Assembly: GCF_010993705.1 (NCBI RefSeq)
Contig: NZ_WOFO01000002.1
Location: 186,001-250,000 of the forward strand
Direction: 5' to 3'
DNA length: 64,000 bases
Origin: Cyclobacterium sp. SYSU L10401
GTDB taxonomy: Bacteria > Bacteroidota > Bacteroidia > Cytophagales > Cyclobacteriaceae
This document shows, piece by piece, positions 25,601 through 33,909 of this stretch. Position 1 is the stretch's first letter; every line of letters begins with the position of its first letter. The notes under the pieces are model-generated. The model did not search any database, had not been told where the DNA came from, and was given only the letters and a program-made list of their open reading frames with translations. Both the position numbers and the translations under genes were made by a program.

Positions 25601-26251
25601 AGTGCCGTCGGTGATTTTCTCCCTGAACACGCCAGGCAGGGAGGTAACCAAAAGGTTGTTTAGTACATAGAGGTCCAATAATCCATCCCTGTCAAAGTCA
25701 AAAAAAGTAGCCGACATGCTATACCCCATGTCATTGATCCCGTAGGCTGCTGCCATCTCCTCGAAAACAGGGATGCCATGCTCATCTAATCCCTGATGGA
25801 CAAAAAGCAGGTTGGCCCTGTCCAGGGAGTCTTTTTTCATAGCTGTGGCCACATATATATCCAACCGGCCATCACCATTGATATCCACCACTGCCACACC
25901 GGTACACCAGCTATCTGGGGCCGCAATCCCTGAAATGTCAGATACATCCTCAAATACCATTTCTCCCTGATTCAAATAGAGTTTGTTGCCCACTTCATTT
26001 CCTGCAAAAAATAAATCAGGCAAGCCATCCTGATTAAAATCTCCTACCCCCACACCGGCACCATTATAGATAAATTCTTCCGTCATGATGTTGAAAGAGT
26101 CGGATTCCAGAATGGAGTTATTAAAAGCTATCCCCGTTTGCTGAGAAGAAAGCAGGCGAAAGAGTTTTGTTTCCTTTTCCTGACAAGAAAAAAAGGTGCA
26201 GACAAGCAGAAAAATCAATAGCGCTTTAAGGTTTGTTTTACAATTCCCCAT
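22691..26251 (-). CDS. FG-GAP/VCBS repeat lipoprotein with ASPIC/UnbV domain
   Basis: The 1186-residue protein has a lipoprotein signal (Cys23 in TFFSCQEK) and many FG-GAP calcium-binding repeats of the DFNQDGLPDLFFAGN type in two blocks (about 60-510 and 640-1100). Between them lies an ASPIC/UnbV domain (about 520-600) with GRGYMSSVEDIVHFGLG and VEILWPDG-like sequence (LEILWPDGRW). The repeats fold as integrin-like propellers. Genes of this kind are often found next to SusC/SusD pairs in Bacteroidota, as here, and are probably surface lipoproteins that bind glycans or proteins. A terminator separates it from susD, so it may have its own promoter. Confidence 0.85.
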   Translation of the reverse strand: MGNCKTNLKALLIFLLVCTFFSCQEKETKLFRLLSSQQTGIAFNNSILESDSFNIMTEEFIYNGAGVGVGDFNQDGLPDLFFAGNEVGNKLYLNQGEMVFEDVSDISGIAAPDSWCTGVAVVDINGDGRLDIYVATAMKKDSLDRANLLFVHQGLDEHGIPVFEEMAAAYGINDMGYSMSATFFDFDRDGLLDLYVLNNLLVTSLPGVFREKITDGTAGNNDKLYRNNGDGTFSDVSQEAGIKIEGYGLGLATTDFNADGWPDIYVSNDYLSNDILYLNNGDGTFSNRIEDYIRHQSHFSMGVDMADINNDGLPDLLTLDMLAESNFRMKTTISQNSYQKYINNERWGFEYQYVRNMLHLNNGNGFPFSEIGFLAGIYQTDWSWSPLLVDMDNDGFRDLLVTNGYPRDVTDKDFTNFRADMGSVASTKLLLDSIPIVKIPNYVFRNNGNLTFEDSSRDWGLDLPSFSNGAAFADLDMDGDLDYVVSNINQEAFIFENTLNNTRENESPHFLRLKLKGLPNNPQGLGAKIKITLVNGQILFHEHYTGRGYMSSVEDIVHFGLGRDNAIQGLEILWPDGRWQEMENIPVNQVLSLDIRDANTISEEDTRTFLTGPASSSLLKESRQKVGLDIMHQERDAVDFNVQRTLPHKLSQYGPGLAVGDINGDGLEDLVVAGAAGYARQLLFQKEDGTFRSQPFPLSEESQMEDMGLLLFDWDKDGDLDLYAVSGSSEYALGNEIYQDRLYENDGEGNFSLLSGVLPEIREVGTVVRAADFDGDGYLDLFVGGRSGQGQYPLPGKSFLLKNDGEQWTDVTEAVAPGLKEIGMVTDALWTDVDNDGKVDLMVVGEFMAITIFKNVDGKLELLENTGLEKQVGWWNSIAAADFDQDGDMDYLVGNLGQNNFYQVSEGRPLTLYAGDFDRNQSIDPILFAYFKDEDGNFRQFPVHFWMDLYSQSTLFRKRFPNFKAYGRAGLQEVLTPDERSTSEKLVANQMSSSYLENLGNGKFNLKPLPVLAQIAPVYGMTTTDLDEDGHLDVLMTGNDYGNEVFSGRLDAFVGLWLKGDGRGNFEAILPAESGFYVGGDGKSLVQLKGAGDQMLFIAGQNRDSLRVFEHQEKSRGSKSFFNPHPDDFIVLIHTNKGDTIRRELYHGSGFLSQATRWLPIPHDIEEIEVMNYSGEWRKEKVPFAD

Positions 26252-26303
26252 GAATCTAAATTATAACAAATGGCCCTAATGACCTACAATCCGGGGCATA
26301 AAA

Positions 26304-26331
26304 AAAAGGTGAGGAATTAACCTCACCTTTT
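26304..26331 (-). terminator. Rho-independent terminator after susD
   Basis: AAAAGGTGAGG (26304-26314) and CCTCACCTTTT (26321-26331) pair around a six-base loop. On the minus strand the stem is followed by a run of Ts. It closes the SusC-SusD operon. Confidence 0.85.
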
Positions 26332-26356
26332 CTCATTTATTCATTTTAATAGAAAA

Positions 26357-28135
26357 TCAATCAAAAGCGGGATCCTGTGTAAGGGTAGGAGAACCATCCC
26401 TAAAGGACCTTTCTATGGCTTCTAAAGGAACTGGAAAATACTCATGAACACCCTTCTCAAAGGAGGCATTACCCAAGTAAGTTCTTTTAGTAGATTCCTC
26501 TGCCAAATACTCATTCATGGTTTCAGCAGCGATTCCCCAACGTTGTAAATCAAAGAACCTGTGTCCCTCCATGGCAAATTCCAACCTTGTTTCCATTCTT
26601 ACGGCCTTTCTGGCAACATCTTCATCTGTCCAGGGGGCATCATAAGTAGAAATAACATAATTGGCAGCTGGCTCTCCTTCTACAATGGTAAAATCATTTC
26701 TTTCTGAACCCTGAATGGCATCTGGAACAAAGCCTGCAGGATTTGCCGCCCTTTCACGGATCAAATTAACCAGCTCGCGGGCTCTTTCCAGGTTACCCAA
26801 TTCTACTTCCGCTTCAGCAAGCCAAAGCATCACCATACTCAATCTCATGATGCGGTAGTTATTGGCAGAAAGCCTGGGATTGGCACCAATACCGAAAAAC
26901 TCTGGTTCTGCTACATGCTTTTTAGGAGAATACGGACCGGCATAGTTCTGATCCCTTATAAAATCACTTCCATGAATTTTATACCCTTTATAAAGAATAT
27001 CCCTGCGACCTACAGTATGGTCCAACCGTGGATCCAATGGTCCCTCATATGGATCAAAAGGATCACTATAGGATAATCCCTGATCATTGGTTACATCTTC
27101 ATCATTGAAGGTATCCAAAAGCGGTAAACCATCAGCCGACGTTTTGTATGCATTTACCAGATTCTGAGAAGGCTGATAAAATCCACAACATCCCCAGGGA
27201 TCCGTGTAAGGGTAGTTTAGGGTAGTGCCCTCATTGGCTGCCGCCGTAGTAGCACTGGAAATGGAAAACTGAATCTCAAAAATAGATTCTTCATTGTTCC
27301 TTCTACCAACGAGGAAGTTTTCCTCAAAAGTAGGCGTGAGGGTATATGGACCGTTGTTCACAATGTCATCCAAAAGCGTTTTTGCCTCTTGTAAGACGGC
27401 TGTATTCGCCTCTCCAGTGGACTGATCCCATCCTTGAAACATTTTTGCCTTGGCAAGGAAAGCCTGTGCAGCCCATTTGCTGGGTCTTCCAGCTTCTGAT
27501 GCCGTCTCTGGCAAAACATTCATGGCAGCCTCGAAATCGGCCTCAATGTCCGGCCAAATCTCACTATTGTTCGGAACCTTGCTACTTTCTAAATCTGACA
27601 AAACGAAAGTCTCATCTCCAATATAAGGTACAGAACGCCACATTTTTCTTGCTTCCATATGGAAAAAGCCTCTTAAAAACCTGGCTTCTGCAATGATTTG
27701 AGCCCTTCTATCATCCGAAACATCGTCCGCTTCTTTTAGGGTGTTCAGGACATCGTTGGTTCTGGCTACACCTTTATAAACAGCCCTCCACTTGTTTCTG
27801 AGGTGCAGGTTGGTTGGCTGAAAATCAAAAGTTTCAAGAAATGATTGCTCCGGCTGATCACCGGCATCCGTTCCTTTGTAGGCATCATCAGATACCACAC
27901 CACCATAAACCCAGTTGTCTATGGTTCCATTCCAGCCCGATTGGCCGTCCAGCCCATAACCATCTATCATGGCATAAGCTCCCAACAAAAGTCCTTCTAC
28001 CCCTTGGGCATTTTCAAGGCCCACAGTACTAAACTGCCCTTGTGGAACGGTTTCCAGAAATTCCTCCTGGCAGGAAGTCGTAATCGCTCCCATTACCAAA
28101 GCAGCAGTTGCTATTTTAAAATATATTCTTTTCAT
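26357..28135 (-). CDS. SusD/RagB family nutrient-binding lipoprotein
   Basis: The 592-residue protein has a lipobox (TTSCQEEFLETVPQGQFS). TPR-type helices of SusD follow (ARFLRGFFHMEARKMWRSVP; WAAQAFLAKAKMFQGW), then the C-terminal RagB region with RLSMVMLWLAEAEVELGNLE and RLEFAMEGHRFFDLQRWG. It is a surface lipoprotein that captures a glycan or peptide and hands it to SusC. It lies 27 bases downstream of susC in the same operon. The ligand is unknown. No adjacent hydrolase in the same operon reveals it. Confidence 0.95.
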   Translation of the reverse strand: MKRIYFKIATAALVMGAITTSCQEEFLETVPQGQFSTVGLENAQGVEGLLLGAYAMIDGYGLDGQSGWNGTIDNWVYGGVVSDDAYKGTDAGDQPEQSFLETFDFQPTNLHLRNKWRAVYKGVARTNDVLNTLKEADDVSDDRRAQIIAEARFLRGFFHMEARKMWRSVPYIGDETFVLSDLESSKVPNNSEIWPDIEADFEAAMNVLPETASEAGRPSKWAAQAFLAKAKMFQGWDQSTGEANTAVLQEAKTLLDDIVNNGPYTLTPTFEENFLVGRRNNEESIFEIQFSISSATTAAANEGTTLNYPYTDPWGCCGFYQPSQNLVNAYKTSADGLPLLDTFNDEDVTNDQGLSYSDPFDPYEGPLDPRLDHTVGRRDILYKGYKIHGSDFIRDQNYAGPYSPKKHVAEPEFFGIGANPRLSANNYRIMRLSMVMLWLAEAEVELGNLERARELVNLIRERAANPAGFVPDAIQGSERNDFTIVEGEPAANYVISTYDAPWTDEDVARKAVRMETRLEFAMEGHRFFDLQRWGIAAETMNEYLAEESTKRTYLGNASFEKGVHEYFPVPLEAIERSFRDGSPTLTQDPAFD

Positions 28136-28162
28136 AAAATTGCTTCTTTAAGTTGTGGTTGA

Positions 28163-31100
28163 TTAAAACGTCACGTTTACTCCCAAAATCAAGTTTCTGG
28201 ATACAGGCATATAACCACCATCAAATCCAACGGTATTGTTACTTCCAGTTTGTATCTCAGGGTTTGTACCGGTGTATTTGGTCAGCGTAAAGAGATTTTG
28301 TCCCTGAAAATAAATGGAAGCCCTGCTCATCCCCAGGTTACTCAACGTAGCCTCAGGTAAGTTATAGGTTAGCTGTGCATTTCTCATCCTGAAATAAGAA
28401 CCATCTTCTACAAAGTAGCTTGATGGACGGCTACTTACCTGGTCGTTGGCATCCATGATTGGCAGGGTTCCTCCGGTATTATTTGGCTGCCAGGCATCAT
28501 ACAAAGCCGCTTTAGACTTGTTTCCCTGGAATGTATTAAAGTCTGTCCAGTAATTGATGTAGTTAAAGATATCATTCCCTACAGATCCGTTGCCAAATAA
28601 AGTCAGGTCCCAATTTCTGTACCCCAGGTTAAGGTTAATTCCATAAACGAAATCAGGATGGGGATTGCCGATCACCGTTCTGTCACTATCTGTGATGACA
28701 CCATCACCATTCACGTCTTCAACTTTAAACTTACCCACAGCATTGTAATTGCCATAGGGAGGGTGTGCATTTACCTCTTCTTCGGTTTGGAAAATGCCCA
28801 GGTTATTGTATCCGAAAAAGGAAGATATGGGGAAGCCAGATTGGGTAATGGTCACAGAAGGCACCCTGGTAGAGGCTCCAAAAAGAACATTATCATCATT
28901 TTCGGCCAGGTTGTCTACGTTATTTCTGTACATAGAATAATTCGCAGAAACACCATATCTCAGTTCACCGCCCAGGGCTGTATCATTCATACCCAAGTTC
29001 AAATCAATACCTTTATTGGTCATTTGTCCGATATTGAAGAAAGGAGCAGTGGCATCACCATGTCCATAATTGATGGGCGTCTGAAACAACATGTCGGTAG
29101 TTACCCGATTCCAAACATCCAGTTCGAAGAAGTATTTTCCGTCAACAAATTCAACATCCAATCCAAGGTTATTGGAAGTTGTCGCTTCCCATCTTGCATT
29201 TGGATTACCGAATCTCTGCGCATCAAAACCCAAAGCAGGTGTAGAGGTAGAACCATCGATCGGGTAGCCGGCATTGAAAATGTTAGACCTGTAAGTAGTG
29301 TAGGCATTGTAATCTCCAATCAGTTGGTTACCAGTTTTTCCCCAACCATACCTCAATTTCATGTCAGAAACGAATGGAAGCGCTTCCGCAACGACTGCTT
29401 CATCAGACAACCTCCAACCTAAACTGAAAGCAGGGAAAGTGGCATTTCTGGAAGCCGCCAGGAATCTGGATGAGCCATCATTTCTTAAAATGAACTGAAC
29501 CAGATACTTCCCGTCATAAGAATAATTTAACTGACCAAATTGTGAGTACAACCTGTAATCATTGACTACCCTGCCGAAGTTGGTTGCTGTATTCGGATCA
29601 CCTAAATCCAGATAAGAAATGATTGGAACTGTTTCGAAGGCAAAACGCTGTCTTGCCGCACCAAAAATCTCACCAAATTCTTTTATGGATTCTATACCCA
29701 AATAAGCATCAAAAGCATGAACTTCATTAAAGGTCTTGGTATAGCTGATCGTATTGGTCCATACCCACTGATAGGAATATTCGTTCTCAGAGGTTGAACT
29801 GTTTACAAAGTTACCCTCAACGTATTCCGGCTGAGGTCTTCCGATGTACAGGGCACGTCGGTTATTGGCATCTACACCAAAGCTGGACCTGACATTAATA
29901 TTATCTGTCAAATCTATTTGGGCGTAAACATTACCAAATGCTCTCAGGGAAAGGTTCCTGTTATCTCTGGCCCTACCCAAAACCGCAACCGGGTTAAAGT
30001 TATTACCCAAATTGGCTCCCCTACTTCCTGCATAATTTCCCATGATATCATAAACAGGGAGCAATGGATGCTGTAGGGAAGAACTGAATACGGCATTCTG
30101 CTCTGCATTGTTTCCTGCAGAACCGTTTCCGAATCCTCCTTTACGATTTCCTACGGTAACGGATAAGTTTTCACCAATGGTCAAACGATTCTTTAAAGCC
30201 TTGAACTCAGTATTTGCCCTTACGGAATACCGGTCATAACCTATATCCCTGACAATACCGTCCTGACTGAAATAGTTTAAAGAAAGGGCATACCTTCCAT
30301 TTTCAGTACCTCCATTGGCAGTGACCTGGTAACTTTGGATAGGGGCTGACCTTGTGGTTTCTGACCACCAGTCGGTATCGGATGCCCTGGTAATGGGATA
30401 AATATTTCCGGGCTCCAAGGCGTATAAACTGGGGTCTACCTCAGGGTCACCTTCCATACCACGGCTTGGAAATACATAATCTGGAATAGTTACTTCACCG
30501 TTAGGTCCCCAGGAATACTGACCATGGCTAGGCGTTCTACCGGCATAAACATTGGCCAGGTACAGATACTCACCCAATTCTGTTGCATTCAGTGGATCAG
30601 GGCCCCTATCAGCTTTTTGGGTACCATAAAAAACATCAAAAGCAATCGTAGGCTCGCCTACTTTACCTCTTTTGGTCGTAATGATAATTACCCCATTGGC
30701 TGCTCTGGAACCGTAAATAGAGGCTGCAGAAGCATCTTTCAAAATTTGAATGGACTCGATATCATTTGGATTCAAATTACCCTGATTTTGGGTAGGCACA
30801 CCATCAATGACATATAAAGGATCATTGTTGTTAATGGTACCAAAGCCCCTGATCCTTACAGTAGCCCCTCCTCCCGGAGTGGCGTCATTGACGATCGTGA
30901 CTCCGGCTGCTCTACCCTGCAATTGCTGGGCAAAGGTGGTGGCCGGAATAGATAACAATTCTTCTGAATCCACAGAAGTAACAGCACCGGTAATCTCTCT
31001 TCTGGATTGAGAACCATAACCTGTCACGACTACTTCATCCAAACCACTGACTCCCTGTTCTAATTGAACATCAATGGAAGTTCTGTTACCCACCACTTCT

Positions 31101-31357
31101 TCCAAATTGGTGAAACCCAGAAAGGAAAAGACCAAGGTGGCTTCCTGATTGGGTACGGTGATGGTGTATTCACCATCTAAATCTGTCACTGTACCGTTAG
31201 CGGTACCTTTTACCAAAACCGCAGCACCCGGCAGCGGCTCTCCTAAATCATCCGAAACAGTACCTGTCACTTCTATCTGGGCAAAGACGGCAGCCGAATT
31301 TACCATAAGAACCAACAGTGCCATACTGCATAACTTGTAGATTTTTGACATAAGCAA
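28163..31357 (-). CDS. SusC/RagA family TonB-linked outer-membrane transporter
   Basis: The 1064-residue protein has a signal peptide (LCSMALLVLMVNSAAVFAQ), a carboxypeptidase-regulatory-like domain (about 28-115, VTGTVSDDLGEPLPGAAVLV), and the TonB box/plug start GLDEVVVTGYGSQSRREITG. The plug has ILKDASAASIYGSRAANGVI, and the 22-strand barrel ends in LILGVNVTF. It imports oligosaccharides or other nutrients across the outer membrane with its SusD partner, using TonB energy. No anti-sigma or sigma gene is adjacent. Confidence 0.96.
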   Translation of the reverse strand: MLMSKIYKLCSMALLVLMVNSAAVFAQIEVTGTVSDDLGEPLPGAAVLVKGTANGTVTDLDGEYTITVPNQEATLVFSFLGFTNLEEVVGNRTSIDVQLEQGVSGLDEVVVTGYGSQSRREITGAVTSVDSEELLSIPATTFAQQLQGRAAGVTIVNDATPGGGATVRIRGFGTINNNDPLYVIDGVPTQNQGNLNPNDIESIQILKDASAASIYGSRAANGVIIITTKRGKVGEPTIAFDVFYGTQKADRGPDPLNATELGEYLYLANVYAGRTPSHGQYSWGPNGEVTIPDYVFPSRGMEGDPEVDPSLYALEPGNIYPITRASDTDWWSETTRSAPIQSYQVTANGGTENGRYALSLNYFSQDGIVRDIGYDRYSVRANTEFKALKNRLTIGENLSVTVGNRKGGFGNGSAGNNAEQNAVFSSSLQHPLLPVYDIMGNYAGSRGANLGNNFNPVAVLGRARDNRNLSLRAFGNVYAQIDLTDNINVRSSFGVDANNRRALYIGRPQPEYVEGNFVNSSTSENEYSYQWVWTNTISYTKTFNEVHAFDAYLGIESIKEFGEIFGAARQRFAFETVPIISYLDLGDPNTATNFGRVVNDYRLYSQFGQLNYSYDGKYLVQFILRNDGSSRFLAASRNATFPAFSLGWRLSDEAVVAEALPFVSDMKLRYGWGKTGNQLIGDYNAYTTYRSNIFNAGYPIDGSTSTPALGFDAQRFGNPNARWEATTSNNLGLDVEFVDGKYFFELDVWNRVTTDMLFQTPINYGHGDATAPFFNIGQMTNKGIDLNLGMNDTALGGELRYGVSANYSMYRNNVDNLAENDDNVLFGASTRVPSVTITQSGFPISSFFGYNNLGIFQTEEEVNAHPPYGNYNAVGKFKVEDVNGDGVITDSDRTVIGNPHPDFVYGINLNLGYRNWDLTLFGNGSVGNDIFNYINYWTDFNTFQGNKSKAALYDAWQPNNTGGTLPIMDANDQVSSRPSSYFVEDGSYFRMRNAQLTYNLPEATLSNLGMSRASIYFQGQNLFTLTKYTGTNPEIQTGSNNTVGFDGGYMPVSRNLILGVNVTF

Positions 31358-31906
31358 ATTATTGAGTTTAAAGTATAAAATTGAATTATTAATTAAATTT
31401 TTAAGTATTGGTATTGAAGAATAACAAAATGATTATTTTAATAGCGACCGAACCATAACCATTTATAGCATCAGAAAGCATTAAAGCAGATTCAGAATTT
31501 TCAATAAATTTTAATAGGATCTCTATTCCAGCAGGACTGAAATTTTGTGTTCAGGTAGAAAACCAGGGCAGTCCAAAAAAAGGTGAGTAGAAGGATTTTT
31601 CATATTGGTTTAGATTAGGTTTATTAATAGGAGCAACATTTAAAATTTCAAGCTAAATATAAACTTAGATCTTATTTTAAATGTTTGAGCAATTCTACAA
31701 TTTTTTTTCATAAGAAAAAATAATTATTGAATTTAATTCAATCAAAAATAAAATAATCTCTAACTCAAATACTTAGCTCAATAAAAAGCTTTAAAAAAAC
31801 AGTTTATTCAAAAACAATATATTCAAAACTTAAATATTTATTATACATATTAAAATAATAATAATTTATTATTTTGTAAAAAGAAAAATTTAAAAAATAC
31901 AGGAAT
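31358..31906. other. Long AT-rich leader/intergenic region upstream of susC
   Basis: About 550 bases with very high A+T content between susC and the cytochrome-propeller gene, which run in the same direction. It must hold the susC promoter. I saw no clear -33/-7 pair, palindrome or small gene. A long 5-prime leader is possible. Confidence 0.5.
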
Positions 31907-31938
31907 AAAAAAACAGCCCCCAGGCAGGCTGTTTTTTT
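31907..31938. terminator. Rho-independent terminator, bidirectional form
   Basis: AAAAAAACAGCC (31907-31918) pairs with GGCTGTTTTTTT (31927-31938). The run of Ts on either strand suits termination in both directions. It ends the DUF1080/cytochrome operon two bases beyond its last stop codon. Confidence 0.9.
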
Positions 31939-31939
31939 A

Positions 31940-33889
31940 TCATTTGAGTGAATTGATCCATTGGGCTATTTTTAATGCTTCTGTTTCCGGCACGTGAGGC
32001 ATGGGAGGCATGGGAGTAGCATATTCCGGCCAATTTTCAGGCTTTGGGGTATGGATCAAAGCTACAATCTCCTCTGCTTTGTAATTTTTTTTGGCCACCT
32101 CTCTGTAGGCTGGACCAACTTGTTTGGAATCCTTGTTGTGGCAGGCAATGCAAGTGTGCTTGGAAAGCAGTGCACTCACCAGGGCCTCGTCAATATTGTC
32201 TGTGCTTTCCGGTTGCGCTTCTTCATTCTCATCCGAAGATACTGCCTGCGGGCTAACACTAGCTGGTTCGGTACTATCCTTTTGACCGGAAGAATGATAG
32301 GTACTCATGTCTTTGTCTGCCAGCATCTTGCCTTCAGGAATTTCATTCAGTGTGTAATAGGCCGAAGGATGCACCAGGGAATAAAAATTATCTCTTTCTC
32401 TGATCCCATCCAATTGCAGGTGATGTATATGGTATTGGGTCAGGCCGTCAATTTTAATCCTTACCCGCATCAAATCTTCCGAAACCTGTACCCCCTGAAC
32501 TTTAGCCATTTTATTGGCCACCGGGGGACTCCCATAGACAGGATGGTACTTATAGATAAAGGTTTGCACGCTATAAGAGGCAAGGTCTTCAGCCGATTTC
32601 TTGTCCACAGGTTGGGTAAATTCTATCTCAAAACCATCCGGCATGGCTTTGATATTCCTCATTTCAAAAGGAAGCTCCCCATTCCATACCAGGCGCTCCA
32701 ACCCTTCATTGGCATCACCGGCAGAACCCCAACCCCGGTTGGTTTCACCTACAAAAAGGGACCCGTCATGACCCCAGGCCATGCGCAGCACACCAGAACG
32801 GAAATTACTTTTGAAATCAATGGCTGCTCCCTGAAGTACCCCGTTTACTTCTTCCAGTATTACCCGCATAATTTTGCTTTGCCCCTGATCACCTACCAGC
32901 AACTGCCCGGCAAAAGGGCCGAAATATCCCTCTGGAATTTTAATTGGTTCGGAAGTAGAAATTCCGTGAATCCCATAAGGAAACCAAACAGCTGGTAAGG
33001 TTATTTCAGGCAGTTTTTCCTTGGCCTGGTAAAGGGACAGGTAGTCTTCATTGGTCACATTTTCTGGTTTGATGTACCTGCCTTGCTCATTCTTTACCTT
33101 TCTGGGATCCACTACCGCATCAAATGCCTCTGTACTGAGGTCCAGGGGTGAGTCCTTCAAGCCCGTCCACCTCAATCCGGCAGGATGACCCGCGAAAGAA
33201 CCTTTTTTGATGTGCCATAATCCCCCTGATGCCATGTAGTCCCCTTGGTTTTCCGTGTAGAAAAGCCTGCCATCTATGAACCCAAGTCCTGCAGGGGAGC
33301 GCATGCCCGTTGCCCAGGGTTCCATCTTTCCCTGCGGACTGATTTTCATGATCCAACCCCTGTAGGGTACCCGGCTTTCTCCTCTCCACCATTCCTCATT
33401 GCCAAAAGCGACGTTTCCGGAAACATAAAAATTCCCTTCCTCATCCACGACCGGACCATAGCTGTACTCATGGTAGTGCCCGGAAACAGGCCAGTTGTAA
33501 ATCGTTTCGTAATGGTCAGCCACTCCATCCTGGTTGAGGTCTTCCAATTTGGTCAACTCTCCCCTTTGGGAACAATAAAATGCACCATCTCTGTAAACCA
33601 AACCAAGGATTTCGTGTAGCCCGGAGGCGAATTTTCTAAAATAGGGTCTGGGTCCGGTAGGGTTTTCCACCACATACACCTCACCTCTTCTGGTGGCTAC
33701 CCCAAGGTTTCCATTGGGCATGACCGTCAGCCCACCCACTTCCAGTAAAGTACCTTCTGGTGCCTTGACCCTCAGAATTTTGAAATAATCCTCTTCCATC
33801 GGTGACTCCTGGGCATTGGCAGGCTGCAAAACCATGATCCCCATCAGTAGGAGGAATAAAACAGGTATTTGATTGCTATTGAATTTCAT
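31940..33889 (-). CDS. Sorbosone-dehydrogenase-like propeller fused to cytochrome c
   Basis: The 649-residue protein has a signal peptide ending near QPANA and a large propeller domain (about 35-420, with GLTVMPNGNLGVATRRGEVY and ATGMRSPAGLGF) of the membrane-bound dehydrogenase type. A strand-rich linker domain follows, then a C-terminal monohaem cytochrome c domain with CIACH at about 578-582 and a distal Met in TPMPPMPHVP. It should act in the periplasm, perhaps oxidising a sugar and passing electrons through its haem. It is 20 bases downstream of a DUF1080 gene, and both are probably one operon. The catalytic activity of the propeller is not proven. Confidence 0.82.
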   Translation of the reverse strand: MKFNSNQIPVLFLLLMGIMVLQPANAQESPMEEDYFKILRVKAPEGTLLEVGGLTVMPNGNLGVATRRGEVYVVENPTGPRPYFRKFASGLHEILGLVYRDGAFYCSQRGELTKLEDLNQDGVADHYETIYNWPVSGHYHEYSYGPVVDEEGNFYVSGNVAFGNEEWWRGESRVPYRGWIMKISPQGKMEPWATGMRSPAGLGFIDGRLFYTENQGDYMASGGLWHIKKGSFAGHPAGLRWTGLKDSPLDLSTEAFDAVVDPRKVKNEQGRYIKPENVTNEDYLSLYQAKEKLPEITLPAVWFPYGIHGISTSEPIKIPEGYFGPFAGQLLVGDQGQSKIMRVILEEVNGVLQGAAIDFKSNFRSGVLRMAWGHDGSLFVGETNRGWGSAGDANEGLERLVWNGELPFEMRNIKAMPDGFEIEFTQPVDKKSAEDLASYSVQTFIYKYHPVYGSPPVANKMAKVQGVQVSEDLMRVRIKIDGLTQYHIHHLQLDGIRERDNFYSLVHPSAYYTLNEIPEGKMLADKDMSTYHSSGQKDSTEPASVSPQAVSSDENEEAQPESTDNIDEALVSALLSKHTCIACHNKDSKQVGPAYREVAKKNYKAEEIVALIHTPKPENWPEYATPMPPMPHVPETEALKIAQWINSLK

Positions 33890-33909
33890 TTGATCTCTAT
33901 ATCTAGGTA